NCBI GenBank assembly: GCA_049515555.1
Contig: JBEKTY010000017.1
Span: 1-64,000 of the forward strand
DNA: 64,000 nt
From: JBEKTY01 sp049515555
Lineage (GTDB): Bacteria > Planctomycetota > Planctomycetia > Pirellulales > Thermoguttaceae
Direction of reading: 5' to 3'
Shown here one piece after another: positions 33,430 through 41,866 of the stretch; within the stretch, counting starts at the first letter, position 1, and every line of letters begins with the position of its first letter. The translations under genes and the position numbers were made by a program. The notes under the pieces are model-generated. The model had not been told where the DNA came from and did no database searches. It was given only the letters and a program-made list of their open reading frames with translations.

Positions 33430-34536
33430 ATGACCTTGGGTCGGCGGTTGGGGAGCGTGGCCCTGCGATATTGCCAGCCGGCACGTTGGCAGGGGGTGGG
33501 TCTGGGCCGACGGCCGGCGGTCGGTTGCCCGGGTGACCAGAATGAAGAGGGGGGCGGCCGCGTCCGACCCGCACGATTGGCCCGCCTGGAAGCCATCTTC
33601 TTCCTGTCCCGTGAACCACTGGGAAGTCGAAAATTAGCCCGCCTGGCCGGCTTGGCGGACGGTACGAAAGCGCGTACACTGGTCCGAACCTTGAACCGGC
33701 GATATGATGCCGAGGGAAGTGCATTCCGGGTAGAGGAGGTGGCGGGCGGTTTTCAACTGTTGACGCGGACCAAGTTCGCACCCTGGCTGCGGCGGCTGCA
33801 CGCCGGCGGCGGCGATGTTCGCCTCTCCGCCCCGGCCCTGGAAACCCTGGCCGTGGTGGCCTACCGGCAACCGGTGTTGCGGGCCGAGATCGAGGCCATC
33901 CGCGGCGTACAGTGCGGCGAGCTGCTCCGCCAGTTGATCGAACGCGAATTGGTGCGGATCGTCGGTCGCTCCGAGGAACTCGGTCGGCCGCTGTTATATG
34001 GGACCACCCGGCAGTTCTTGCAGCTTTTCGGACTTCGCCAAATCGAAGATTTACCGCTACCAGATTTTTTGACGATTACTAAGCGAGCCAGCGGGGGCGG
34101 CCAGCCAATCGCCCCGCCCCCAAGCGAAACTTCCAGTCCACTTCACTATTCCCGCGACCTGCTACAGGAGACAGACATGAGAACCACTCTCAACGCGAAA
34201 GCCATGCCGGAAGAACTCGGAGCTTCCGGCCTTGCCTCGGTAACAATGCCGGAGGAAGGGGTCCGCAACCGGACAGCCCACCTCGCGGATGAAGCCAAAG
34301 ACGACGACGTCGACGAGGACGAAGAGGAGGATGACGACGACATCGAAGACGAGGACTTGGACGACGAGCCCTGGGAAGAAGTCGATGACGAGGACGAAGA
34401 AGACGAAGACGAAGACGAAGACTGGGACGAAGACGAAGATTGGGATGACGATGACGACTGGGAAGATGACGACTGGGAAGATGACGACGACGAAGAGGAA
34501 GAAGAGGAGGAGGAGGAAGAGAAGGGAGGCGAGTAG
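33430..34536 (+). CDS. scpB: ScpB-like condensin subunit in frame with a highly acidic tail
   Basis: This 368-residue frame has residues about 50-220 matching ScpB: two winged-helix regions with LARLEAIFFLSREPLGSRKL, 'LSAPALETLAVVAYRQPVLRAEIEAIRGV' and 'LLYGTTRQFLQLFGLRQIEDLP'. ScpB works with ScpA and SMC in chromosome condensation; scpA is not nearby. The start is uncertain (ATG 33430 used). From residue 250 the frame runs, without a stop, into an ATG (34177) that has its own AGGAG 6 nt upstream, and then a tail of nearly pure Asp/Glu. Either this is a fusion or an acidic protein of 119 residues is also made. Confidence 0.8.
   Translation: MTLGRRLGSVALRYCQPARWQGVGLGRRPAVGCPGDQNEEGGGRVRPARLARLEAIFFLSREPLGSRKLARLAGLADGTKARTLVRTLNRRYDAEGSAFRVEEVAGGFQLLTRTKFAPWLRRLHAGGGDVRLSAPALETLAVVAYRQPVLRAEIEAIRGVQCGELLRQLIERELVRIVGRSEELGRPLLYGTTRQFLQLFGLRQIEDLPLPDFLTITKRASGGGQPIAPPPSETSSPLHYSRDLLQETDMRTTLNAKAMPEELGASGLASVTMPEEGVRNRTAHLADEAKDDDVDEDEEEDDDDIEDEDLDDEPWEEVDDEDEEDEDEDEDWDEDEDWDDDDDWEDDDWEDDDDEEEEEEEEEEKGGE
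34166..34179 (+). promoter_or_regulatory. Internal ribosome-binding site and ATG within the scpB frame
   Basis: AGGAG (34166-34170), 6 nt, then ATG (34177) in the same frame as scpB. It would give a separate 119-residue acidic protein (MRTTLNAKAMPEEL..., then about 70 mostly Asp/Glu residues). Confidence 0.5.
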
Positions 34537-34632
34537 CGTTCAGTGTTCAGTTTTCAGTGTTGACTGTTCCGGTCCTTGCTGAGAACTGAAAACTGCTGCT
34601 CCACCCTCCGCCTTCCACCCCCCGCCTTCCGG

Positions 34633-34638
34633 TATAAT
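34633..34638 (+). promoter_or_regulatory. TATAAT box next to the cysteine desulfurase start
   Basis: A perfect -10 hexamer ends 6 nt before ATG 34645 (3 nt before GTG 34642). There is no good -35. The spacing suggests a leaderless transcript. Confidence 0.35.
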
Positions 34639-34644
34639 TAGGTG

Positions 34645-35982
34645 ATGGGGTGTATCTACCTGGACCATAACGCCACGACGCCGACGCGGCCGGAAGTCGT
34701 CGAGGCCATGGCCCGCTGTCAGGCGGCCGGGTATGCCAACCCGGCCAGCCAGCATCAACTGGGCCAGCGGGCCCGACGGGTGTTGGAAGAGGCTCGGGAG
34801 CGAATCGCCGCGCTCCTGGGGGCCCGGCTGAACTGCCCGCAGGCCGACCGGCTTATCTTCACCTCCGGCGGCACCGAGGCCAACAACCTGGCGATTCTGG
34901 GCATGGCCACGGCCGGTCAGGAGGAGACAGGGGGACGCGGGGACGCGGGGACGCGGGGACGCGGGGACAACGATGCACAGAGACAAGCGGAGCGGCCCAG
35001 TCTCGCAACGTCCCAGAGCCCTGAATCCCAAAATCCCAAAATCCCAAAATCCCAAAATCCCCAAGAGGCTCCCCGGCCACCCGGGCAACTGGTCGTTTCG
35101 GCTATCGAGCATGCCAGCATCCTCGGGCCGGCCGAGCACCTGATGGAGCAGGGCTGGCGGTTGGACACCCTGGGGGTGGATTCCAACGGCGTGGTCTTGG
35201 TGGAGCGGCTGGCCCCCCTGCTGGGCGCGCGGACCCGGTTGGTCAGCGTGATCCTGGGCAGCCACGAGACGGGGGTTTTACAGCCGATCGAGCAATTGGC
35301 GGCCATCTGCCTCGCGGCCGGGGTGCCCCTGCACACCGACGCGGTGGCGGTGGCCGGCAAGCTGTCGATCGACTTCCGCGGGCTGGGCGTGGCGGCCCTG
35401 AGCGTGGCCGCCCATAAGTTCCAGGGCCCGCTGGGTATCGGGGCCCTCGTGCTTCGCGACGGCGTGCCGCTCAACCCTCTGCTGTTCGGCGGCCATCAGC
35501 AGGGCGGGCTGCGGCCGGGGACGGAATCGGTCGTGCTGGCAGTGGGCATGCAAACCGCCCTCGAGCTTTGGCAACAGGGGCACGAGGAGCACGCACGCCG
35601 CTTGACCGCCCTGCGGGAGCGGTTCGAGGCCGGCGTGCGGGCCGGCTATCCGGAGGCCGTGGTGCATGGCCACCGCGCGGCCCGCTTGCCCAACACGAGC
35701 AATATCGCCCTGCCCGGGCTGGACGGCCAGATCCTCCTGCTGGCCCTCGACCTGGCCGGGGTGGCCTGCTCGGTGGGCGCGGCCTGTGCCAGCGGCTCGA
35801 GCGAGCTTTCGCCCACGCTGCGGGCCATGGGCCTTGCCAACGACCTCGTGGCCAGCTCGCTGCGGTTCAGCCTGGGCGCGACGACCACCGAGGGCGAGGT
35901 CGACGAGGCGGCCCGCCGGATCGGCCGCGTCTGCCGGGAGCTGCGGGGGGTGCCACTTGCGGCCGGCCGGCCCCCGGCATAG
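34645..35982 (+). CDS. Cysteine desulfurase (NifS/IscS family) with in-frame repeat insert
   Basis: This 445-residue PLP enzyme delivers sulfur for Fe-S clusters and thio-modifications. YLDHNATTP at the N-terminus, FTSGGTEANNLAI, AIEHASI, PLP Lys in AAHKFQGPLG and the catalytic Cys loop CSVGAACASGSSELSP are all intact. About 50 residues (about 93-144: GGRGDAGTRGRGDN... and SQNPKIPKSQNP...) are encoded by simple repeat arrays inserted between the TEANNLAILG and VVSAIEH segments, making it longer than the usual 380-400. The start may be GTG 34642 or ATG 34645. Confidence 0.92.
   Translation: MGCIYLDHNATTPTRPEVVEAMARCQAAGYANPASQHQLGQRARRVLEEARERIAALLGARLNCPQADRLIFTSGGTEANNLAILGMATAGQEETGGRGDAGTRGRGDNDAQRQAERPSLATSQSPESQNPKIPKSQNPQEAPRPPGQLVVSAIEHASILGPAEHLMEQGWRLDTLGVDSNGVVLVERLAPLLGARTRLVSVILGSHETGVLQPIEQLAAICLAAGVPLHTDAVAVAGKLSIDFRGLGVAALSVAAHKFQGPLGIGALVLRDGVPLNPLLFGGHQQGGLRPGTESVVLAVGMQTALELWQQGHEEHARRLTALRERFEAGVRAGYPEAVVHGHRAARLPNTSNIALPGLDGQILLLALDLAGVACSVGAACASGSSELSPTLRAMGLANDLVASSLRFSLGATTTEGEVDEAARRIGRVCRELRGVPLAAGRPPA
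34921..35066. repeat. GGGGACGC and AATCCCAA arrays inside the cysteine desulfurase gene
   Basis: 34921-34972 holds GGGGACGCGGGGACG units and 35026-35066 holds AATCCCAA-type 8-nt units (C-rich on the coding strand). Both keep the enzyme's frame. The AATCCC words are the same class as the start-codon arrays elsewhere. Confidence 0.9.
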
Positions 35983-36056
35983 ACTGCCAGGCAATCAACC
36001 ACGGCATCAATAAGCGCGCCGGCCCTCCGCCGCTCGCCCCACCGGGAGATGCCCCC

Positions 36057-37088
36057 GTGGCCCAGACCTGCCGTGTCACCCACGCCGCGCCGGCCGACGA
36101 GCCGCAGGGCGTCGAGCAGATCGCCGCCCGCTTGCTCCCGGCGTATACGGTCGATGGCGGCGCGGCGACCTTGGCCGGCTGCACGCTGGAAGAGCGGCTG
36201 CTCCTGCGGCTCCGGTTTGGGCACGCCGGCCAGGAGCTGGAGATTTACCTGAGTGCCGAGGGGAAGGAAGTAGACGGCGCGCCGATCGCCGGCCCCGGCC
36301 GCGTCGAGCTGACCGGGCTGGCCGAGCCGCCGGGCCGCTTGGGGCCCGAGGTCGAGCGGCTGCTGGCGACCGGCGCCCGGCTGGCGGCTGAGCGGCTGCC
36401 GCCCGGCAGCGAGCCCGAGCTGCTCCTGGCTACGGCGGTGTGGTGCAAGCACGCGGCGGGCAAGCTGCGGTTTACGATCGGCGACGCGGCGATCGAAGTG
36501 CCCTTTTCCGGTTGGGCCCGCAGCCTGGCGCCGCCGCGGATCGTCTGCCCCCGCAGCGGCACGCCGACCTTTCACCTGGCGGCCACCGACGATGGCCGAC
36601 TGGCGGCCGCCGGGCAGATCGAGCGCTGCGCGGTCACCGGCCGGCGGATGCTGGCCACCGAGCTGGTGAGCTGTTCGGCGACGGGCCAGCGGGTGGCGCC
36701 CGAGCTGATCGAGGTCTGCCCGGTGAGCGGCCGCCGGCTGTTGCGAACCGCCATGGTCCAGTGCGGCATGTGCCGCGAGCGGGTCAGCGACGCCGTAGTG
36801 GAGCGCGGGCTGTGCCTGGCCTGCCGAAGGCTGAAACGGGTCAGCAAGGCCGACCCGCGAATGGCCCGCGTGCTCCACGAACATCCGCCGCTGGACCGCT
36901 GGCGACACTGGCGGATCGCCGAGACCGGCCGCGTGTACGTGCTGGTGGCGACGCGCTGGATCAAGCGGCTGCTGGTGGTGGTCGATAAAGATTCGCTGGA
37001 GCTCAGCCTCGTCGCCACCGGCAGTCGCCTCTCGCCCCGCTGGCAGCCCGCGGAGCCGGCCCAGTACCCTTACATTTTGCGCGAGTGA
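36057..37088 (+). CDS. Multi-zinc-ribbon protein of unknown function
   Basis: This 343-residue protein has a GTG start at 36057 with GGGAG upstream, 75 nt after the cysteine desulfurase. The first half is an alpha/beta region without a recognised family. The second half (about 165-265) holds repeated Cys motifs of the form C-x-[VA]-[TS]-G-[RQ] (CAVTGRRM, CSATGQRV, CPVSGRRL) followed by CGMC and CLAC, suggesting two or more metal sites. It ends with a hydrophobic 'YVLVATRWIKRLLVVVDKD' segment. It overlaps the 3' end of a convergent gene by 19 nt. Confidence 0.7.
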   Translation: MAQTCRVTHAAPADEPQGVEQIAARLLPAYTVDGGAATLAGCTLEERLLLRLRFGHAGQELEIYLSAEGKEVDGAPIAGPGRVELTGLAEPPGRLGPEVERLLATGARLAAERLPPGSEPELLLATAVWCKHAAGKLRFTIGDAAIEVPFSGWARSLAPPRIVCPRSGTPTFHLAATDDGRLAAAGQIERCAVTGRRMLATELVSCSATGQRVAPELIEVCPVSGRRLLRTAMVQCGMCRERVSDAVVERGLCLACRRLKRVSKADPRMARVLHEHPPLDRWRHWRIAETGRVYVLVATRWIKRLLVVVDKDSLELSLVATGSRLSPRWQPAEPAQYPYILRE

Positions 37089-37615
37089 CGCTGGGGCGAT
37101 CTTTGAGCCATCGATCGGCAGGCCCCCAGGATGAGCAACAGCGTGCCGGCGCCCAGGCCCGCGGTCACCAGCACCAGCCACACGCGGTACAGCATCGTGG
37201 TCTTTTCACGGGCTGTATCAGAAGCGAGTTTCGCCGGGCTGAGCCCGATTTCCGTTTCCCGTTGGAATAGATGCAGGCTGTCCAGCGGTGACAGCCTATC
37301 GATGTTCCGGCGGAGCAACTGGGTGGTCGTGTCTTCGCCGGGCGTCACCGGCCAGTAGCTGTAGACGGCAAGGCCCGCCAGCAAGGATATCGCCACTAGT
37401 GCCGCCCCCAACAGGAGCGTGCGTTGTGGGCCGCCCCAGGTGACGGCCGGCCGGTCGGCGGCCGGATACTCGCTGCGTTCCAGCGCCGCGATCTCGCGGA
37501 GCGTCGGGACCTGGGCCGCTAAACCACACTGGCAATGGACCGTTTCACCGGCCTGGCGGGCCTCGATCGGGATCGTCCGGCCGCATCGGCACGGCAGCAA
37601 GTAGATAGTGCTCAA
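37070..37615 (-). CDS. Zinc-ribbon membrane protein of unknown function
   Basis: This roughly 181-residue protein has an N-terminal zinc-ribbon-like CRCGRTIPI...HCQCG motif (about 8-33), a linker, one membrane helix (about 65-85), an extracytoplasmic segment and a second helix (about 144-168). TTG 37615 is used as start; the frame extends to TTG 37657. This arrangement (short ribbon, then two helices) recurs in planctomycetes but has no assigned function. It is convergent with the other zinc-ribbon gene and overlaps it. Confidence 0.65.
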   Translation of the reverse strand: MSTIYLLPCRCGRTIPIEARQAGETVHCQCGLAAQVPTLREIAALERSEYPAADRPAVTWGGPQRTLLLGAALVAISLLAGLAVYSYWPVTPGEDTTTQLLRRNIDRLSPLDSLHLFQRETEIGLSPAKLASDTAREKTTMLYRVWLVLVTAGLGAGTLLLILGACRSMAQRSPQRHSRKM

Positions 37616-37657
37616 GGCATGACCCCGGCTTCTCGACACAGAGTTTGCAGAAAACAA

Positions 37658-38344
37658 TCAGTTTAACACTCGGCGTGTTTCTGGGCAACAATCGGGGGGG
37701 CCTGATCGAGGGGGAATCCTTGCCCAGCTTCTCTATTTGAGTCCTTTTCTCGCCGCCGCTTTGCACTTTTTTGCCTGCTGGACGAAAAGATCCCCCGCTG
37801 GCCCGAAAAATACTGGACTGGCGGCAACGATGGATTAAAATAGAGCCCGCACGGTTTGAAATGATGCGAAACATGGCCGCGGGTATGGATCGTATCTTTT
37901 CTGGTCGTTCGTAGACTAAGAGGTTCCGGTACCTTTCGGCCCACTTACGTAGACTAAGGGTTTCGGTTCCTTTCGGCCCACTTACGTAGACTAAGAGGTT
38001 CCGGTTTCTTTCGGCCCACTTACGTAGACTAAGAGGTTCCGGTTTCTTCAGTGGCGGGGCGGAGAGGGTCGGCGGGGAATTTTCTACGCCGGTCGCATGG
38101 CGCGCAAGCGGCTCGAGAACTGCAAACGCGTGACTGGCGAGTCCACCGGCGCCGTATGGCTCGGCGGCGGCGGGAGACCTTGGGAGCACTCGCAGTGTTG
38201 CCGCAGACGGAATCCTTTGCCAAATAGCCGGCCGGGGCCGCTACGCGGAAATTCAGGTGGTAGAATTTCGTGGCTTTCTCGGTCGCCTTAGGGCATAATG
38301 TTAGATTGGGAGAGCTTAGGCCGTACTAAGCGAGGAGGAGTGCA
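37658..38344. other. Long gene-free region before the sigma factor gene
   Basis: About 690 nt without a convincing gene. It holds the 38-bp tandem array (37911-38049). Open frames crossing the array translate only the repeat. No certain promoter was identified; a TAGAAT at about 38261 is a weak -10 candidate for the sigma gene. Confidence 0.6.
37911..38049. repeat. Tandem array of about four 37-38-bp units
   Basis: Units begin GTAGACTAAG at 37911, 37949, 37986 and 38024 and contain GGTTCCGGT...CTTTCGGCCCACTTAC. Units are directly adjacent with small differences and no spacers. The array lies about 300 nt upstream of the sigma factor gene. Confidence 0.93.
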
Positions 38345-39925
38345 TTGTACGACGCATTGCTGGACGAACTGGACGACGATGCGACTTCCCGGCCGGAGGA
38401 AGTGATCGAAGACCTGGCGGAAGATGCCGCCACGAGCTTCGACGACACGGTGGAGGACCTGATCCGCGAGGTGCCGGACCTGGTGGTGGCCCTGGAGGAG
38501 TTGGAGTTGGACGTCAACGTCGACGGCCTGCTGGAGGCCGTGGACGAGGACGAGACGTGGTCGGACGATCCGGTGCGGATGTACTTGACGCAGATGGGCG
38601 AGATCCCGCTCTTGAGTCGCCGCGAGGAGGTGACGCTGGCCCGGCAGATCGAGCGGACCCGGTCTCTCTTCCGCCGCAAGGTGCTGGCCTGCGATTACGT
38701 GATGCAGTTGGCGGTCAAGGTGCTCCGCCGGGTACACGACGGCGACTTGCCCTTCGATCGGACGGTCCAGGTTTCGGTGACGGACCAGTTGGAGAAGGTG
38801 CAGATTCTGGGCCGCTTGCCGAGCAATTTGCGGACCCTGGAAACGCTGATGAAGCGGAACCAGCACGACTTCAACCTGGCCACCAGCCGCTCGCGCGGGC
38901 TGGCCGTACGGCGGCTTGCCTGGCGGCGGCTGGGGCGGCGGCGGCGCCGCGCCGTGCGGCTGATCGAAGAGCTCGGCCTGCGGACGCAGCGGATCGAGCC
39001 CATGATCAAGACGCTCGAGGAGTTCAGCCGCCGGGTGGACGAGTTGAAGGCCCGCATCGACGAGCATCGCCACGCCAAGGGCCGCCCGCGGCAGCGCGAG
39101 CCGTGGATCGCCGAGTTCCGCAACATCCTCCGCGCCGCCCAGGAGTCGCCCACCAGTCTCCGCAACCGCGTGGACTTCCTCAAGGGCATCTACGCCCATT
39201 ACCAGGAGGCCAAGCGGGGCCTGTCCGAAGGCAATCTCCGCCTGGTCGTGTCGATCGCCAAGAAGTATCGCAACCGCGGGCTGAGTTTCCTGGACCTGAT
39301 CCAGGAGGGGAACGCGGGTTTGATGCGGGCGGTGGACAAGTTCGAGTACCGCCGCGGCTTCAAGTTCTGCACCTACGCCACCTGGTGGATCCGGCAGGCG
39401 ATCACGCGCGCCGTGGCCGACCAAAGCCGCACCATCCGCATTCCGGTGCACATGGTCGAGACCATGTCCAAGGTCCGCAGCGTGTCGCGGCGGCTGCAGC
39501 AGACGCGGGGCCGCGAGCCGACCATCGAGGAGATCGCCCAGGCCTCCGAAACCTGCGTCGACGAAGCCCGCCGCGTGCTGGCCATGAGCCGCTATCCGAT
39601 CAGCCTGGACCGGCCGGTGGGCAACAGCGAGGACAGCCACTTCGGCGACCTGCTGCCGGATTCCACCACCAAGAACCCGGCCATCGGCGCCACGCAGGGG
39701 ATGCTCCGCACGCGGATCAACAAGGTGCTGAAGACCCTCAGCTACCGCGAGCGCGAGATCATCAAGCTCCGCTACGGCCTGGGCGACGGCTACAGCTACA
39801 CGCTCGAGGAGGTGGGTCACATTTTCAAGGTGACCCGGGAGCGCATTCGCCAGATCGAAGCCAAGGCCGTCCGCAAGCTTCAGCAGCCCAGCCGCAGCCA
39901 GGAGCTGGTGGGCTTCCTGGACTAG
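38345..39925 (+). CDS. rpoD: Principal-type sigma-70 factor
   Basis: This 526-residue RNA polymerase sigma factor has region 1.2 (VRMYLTQMGEIPLLSRREEVTLA), a long non-conserved stretch, then regions 2.1-2.4 (LRLVVSIAKKYRNRGLSFLDLIQEGNAGLMRAVDKFEYRRGFKF, TYATWWIRQAITRA), region 3 and region 4 (LSYREREIIKLRYGLGDG, TLEEVGHIFKVTRERIRQIEAKA). Start TTG 38345 is preceded by AGGAGG 7 nt away. The acidic N-terminus is shorter than in E. coli RpoD. Whether it is the essential or a second group factor cannot be told from one window. Confidence 0.92.
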   Translation: MYDALLDELDDDATSRPEEVIEDLAEDAATSFDDTVEDLIREVPDLVVALEELELDVNVDGLLEAVDEDETWSDDPVRMYLTQMGEIPLLSRREEVTLARQIERTRSLFRRKVLACDYVMQLAVKVLRRVHDGDLPFDRTVQVSVTDQLEKVQILGRLPSNLRTLETLMKRNQHDFNLATSRSRGLAVRRLAWRRLGRRRRRAVRLIEELGLRTQRIEPMIKTLEEFSRRVDELKARIDEHRHAKGRPRQREPWIAEFRNILRAAQESPTSLRNRVDFLKGIYAHYQEAKRGLSEGNLRLVVSIAKKYRNRGLSFLDLIQEGNAGLMRAVDKFEYRRGFKFCTYATWWIRQAITRAVADQSRTIRIPVHMVETMSKVRSVSRRLQQTRGREPTIEEIAQASETCVDEARRVLAMSRYPISLDRPVGNSEDSHFGDLLPDSTTKNPAIGATQGMLRTRINKVLKTLSYREREIIKLRYGLGDGYSYTLEEVGHIFKVTRERIRQIEAKAVRKLQQPSRSQELVGFLD

Positions 39926-39962
39926 TGCTCGGTCGACCCCGAACTAACGGAGAGAAGCAACT

Positions 39963-40027
39963 GGGGGACTGTCCCTGTTTTCGTCCGCCTGTCCGCCGCG
40001 GACAGGCCGAAAATGGGACTGTTCCCC
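39963..40027. repeat. GGGGACTGTCCC palindromic element, copy 2
   Basis: A 65-bp inverted repeat like that at 17194-17256, with the inner CCGCCTGTCC...GGACAGGCCG hairpin. It lies 11 nt upstream of the bioD start, where the ribosome-binding site would be expected. Confidence 0.9.
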
Positions 40028-40038
40028 TTCCGAAGCGC

Positions 40039-40764
40039 ATGCTCACGGACGCGGCGGGGTTGTTCGTCACCGGCACTGATACGGGCGTAGGCAAGACCTA
40101 CGTGGCGGCGCTGATAGTGCGGGCGTTGCGGGCGGCGGGACGGCGGGTGGGGGTCTACAAGCCGGCGGCCAGCGGCTGCCCCCGCGACGAGCAGGGCCGG
40201 CTGGTCTCGCCCGACGCCGCCGTGTTGTGGGAGGCGGCCGGCCGGCCGGCGGACCTCGAGCAGGTCTGCCCGCAACGGTTTGCGGCCCCTTTGGCCCCCC
40301 ATTTGGCGGCCCAGGCCGAAGCCCGGCGGCTCGATCCCCTCCGGCTCCGCACCGGCCTGGACTACTGGCGCGGCAGAAGCGACGTGATCGTGGTCGAGGG
40401 CGCCGGTGGTTTGCTCTCGCCGCTGGGCGAGCGGGAGTACGTGGCCGACCTGGCCCGCGATTTGGGCTTCCCATTGGTGGTTGTGTCGCGTAACATATTG
40501 GGCACGATCAACGCGACGCTCCAGACGCTGACGACGGCAGCGGTGTTTCGCGGGGGGCTGATGGTTGCCGGCGTTGTGTTGAACCATCCCGCACCGCCCC
40601 CGCCAGACGACCCGAGCCTGAGGACGAACCGCCGCGAGTTGGCGGCCCGCTGCTCGGCCCCGCTGTTGACTGAAGTCGCTTACGGCGCCGAGCGGTTCGA
40701 CGCGGACGTGGATTGGTTCGCATTGGCCCGGCAAGAACATGAAGACCGTCTGGACTCCGAATAA
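40039..40764 (+). CDS. bioD: Dethiobiotin synthetase
   Basis: This 241-residue ATP-dependent carboxylase closes the ureido ring in biotin synthesis. P-loop FVTGTDTGVGKTYVAAL, the substrate Lys/Ser in VGVYKPAASGC, and VVEGAGGLLSPLG are present; NILGTINATLQTL is typical. The ATG at 40039 has no clear Shine-Dalgarno sequence because a palindromic repeat ends 11 nt upstream. It overlaps the next gene by 26 nt. No other bio gene is in the window. Confidence 0.93.
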   Translation: MLTDAAGLFVTGTDTGVGKTYVAALIVRALRAAGRRVGVYKPAASGCPRDEQGRLVSPDAAVLWEAAGRPADLEQVCPQRFAAPLAPHLAAQAEARRLDPLRLRTGLDYWRGRSDVIVVEGAGGLLSPLGEREYVADLARDLGFPLVVVSRNILGTINATLQTLTTAAVFRGGLMVAGVVLNHPAPPPPDDPSLRTNRRELAARCSAPLLTEVAYGAERFDADVDWFALARQEHEDRLDSE

Positions 40765-41863
40765 GCCGCATGCGCTGGGATCGTCGGCGATCGCCTCGCG
40801 CATGGCCGTCAAAACGGCCAAAATCCTCTTGGCGGGAAGATTGACTGCGCGGTCGTCACCCGACGGGGTTCAGCGGCAGATGCTGGGCCTGGCCGGGGCG
40901 CTGGCCGAGCTCGGCTTGGCGGCGCGGCCCTGGCGGCCCTGGGAGGACGACCTGGCCGACGCCGATTGCCTGCACCTGTTCGGCGCGGGCGATGAGTTTC
41001 TGACCGTGGTCGAGAGCGCCGCACGGCAACGCCTGCCGGTCGTGCTGTCGCCGCTGGCCAGCCTGGACCCGGCCGACGACTGGCTCGATCCCCAACCGCT
41101 GGCCCAGAAAGTGAGCGCTTTGGCGGGGTACGTGGGCCGCTCGGTCTGCCCACGATGGCCGTCGCGGCGGCGACATCTGTACCAGGCGGTCGACCTGCTG
41201 CTGCCCAATTCGCACGTCGAGGCGCGGCAGATCATGCGGCGATACCAGGTGCCGGCCGAGCGGATCCGCGTGGTGCCCCACGGCGTCGACGCGCGGCTGG
41301 CCCGCGCAGAAGCCGAGCCCTTCCTGCGGCGCTACGGCGCGAGGGATTTCGTGCTGTACGTCGGGCCGATCGAGCCCCGCCACCATCAACTCGGTTTTCT
41401 GTGGGCCATGAGCCGGGAGGAGCGGGCAGTGGTCATACTGGGCGATGCCGTGCCGGGCTCGGAGTGGTACCTGGACGAGTGCCGCCGCATCGCCGGCCCG
41501 CACGTGCAGTTCGTGCCGCAACTGGACGAGGCAGATCCGCTGTTGGCCAGCGCCTACGCGGCCTGCGGATGCCTGGTGGCCGCCGGCGGACCGGACGCGC
41601 CGGAGCGGATCGCGCTGGCCGCCGGCATGTCGGGCACCCCCTTGGTGCTCTTCGAGGGCGGCTCCGGCGGCGAGTACTTCGGTCATCAGGCGGTCTACAT
41701 CCGGCCGGACGACGTGGCCGGCATCCGCCGCGGCGTGCTGGCCGCCCTGGCCCGCAAGCGGAGCCAGAGCCTCGCCGAGCACGTCCAGACGTACTTTTCC
41801 TGGCAGGCGATTGCGGCCATCACCCGCGAGGCCTACCGCACGGTCCTTCGACGCAGGCCATAG
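40739..41863 (+). CDS. Glycosyltransferase, group 1/GT4-like
   Basis: This 374-residue GT-B-fold enzyme has an N-terminal ILLAGRLTARSSPDGVQRQM acceptor side, 'DLLLPNSHVEARQIMRRYQVPAERIRVVPHGVD' (typical of the second Rossmann domain start), FVLYVGPIEPRHHQLGFL and a late PERIALAAGMSGTPLVLFE (E-x7-type) region. The substrate is unknown. The start may be ATG 40739 (overlapping bioD) or ATG 40802, which gives the compact N-terminus MAVKTAKILL. It is followed 3 nt later by a small membrane protein gene. Confidence 0.82.
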   Translation: MKTVWTPNKPHALGSSAIASRMAVKTAKILLAGRLTARSSPDGVQRQMLGLAGALAELGLAARPWRPWEDDLADADCLHLFGAGDEFLTVVESAARQRLPVVLSPLASLDPADDWLDPQPLAQKVSALAGYVGRSVCPRWPSRRRHLYQAVDLLLPNSHVEARQIMRRYQVPAERIRVVPHGVDARLARAEAEPFLRRYGARDFVLYVGPIEPRHHQLGFLWAMSREERAVVILGDAVPGSEWYLDECRRIAGPHVQFVPQLDEADPLLASAYAACGCLVAAGGPDAPERIALAAGMSGTPLVLFEGGSGGEYFGHQAVYIRPDDVAGIRRGVLAALARKRSQSLAEHVQTYFSWQAIAAITREAYRTVLRRRP

Positions 41864-41866
41864 CCC

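Noticed and set aside
35568..36056. N-terminal extension of the zinc-ribbon protein into the desulfurase gene
   Set aside because: The sequence is a shadow of the desulfurase reading frame. GTG 36057 has a proper ribosome-binding site.
37911..38049. CRISPR-like array
   Set aside because: The 37-38-bp units are directly adjacent with no spacers, and no cas genes are present.
38557..40764. 735-residue frame overlapping the sigma factor and bioD
   Set aside because: Only its last 241 residues are real (bioD from 40039). The rest is a +1 shadow of rpoD and the palindromic element.
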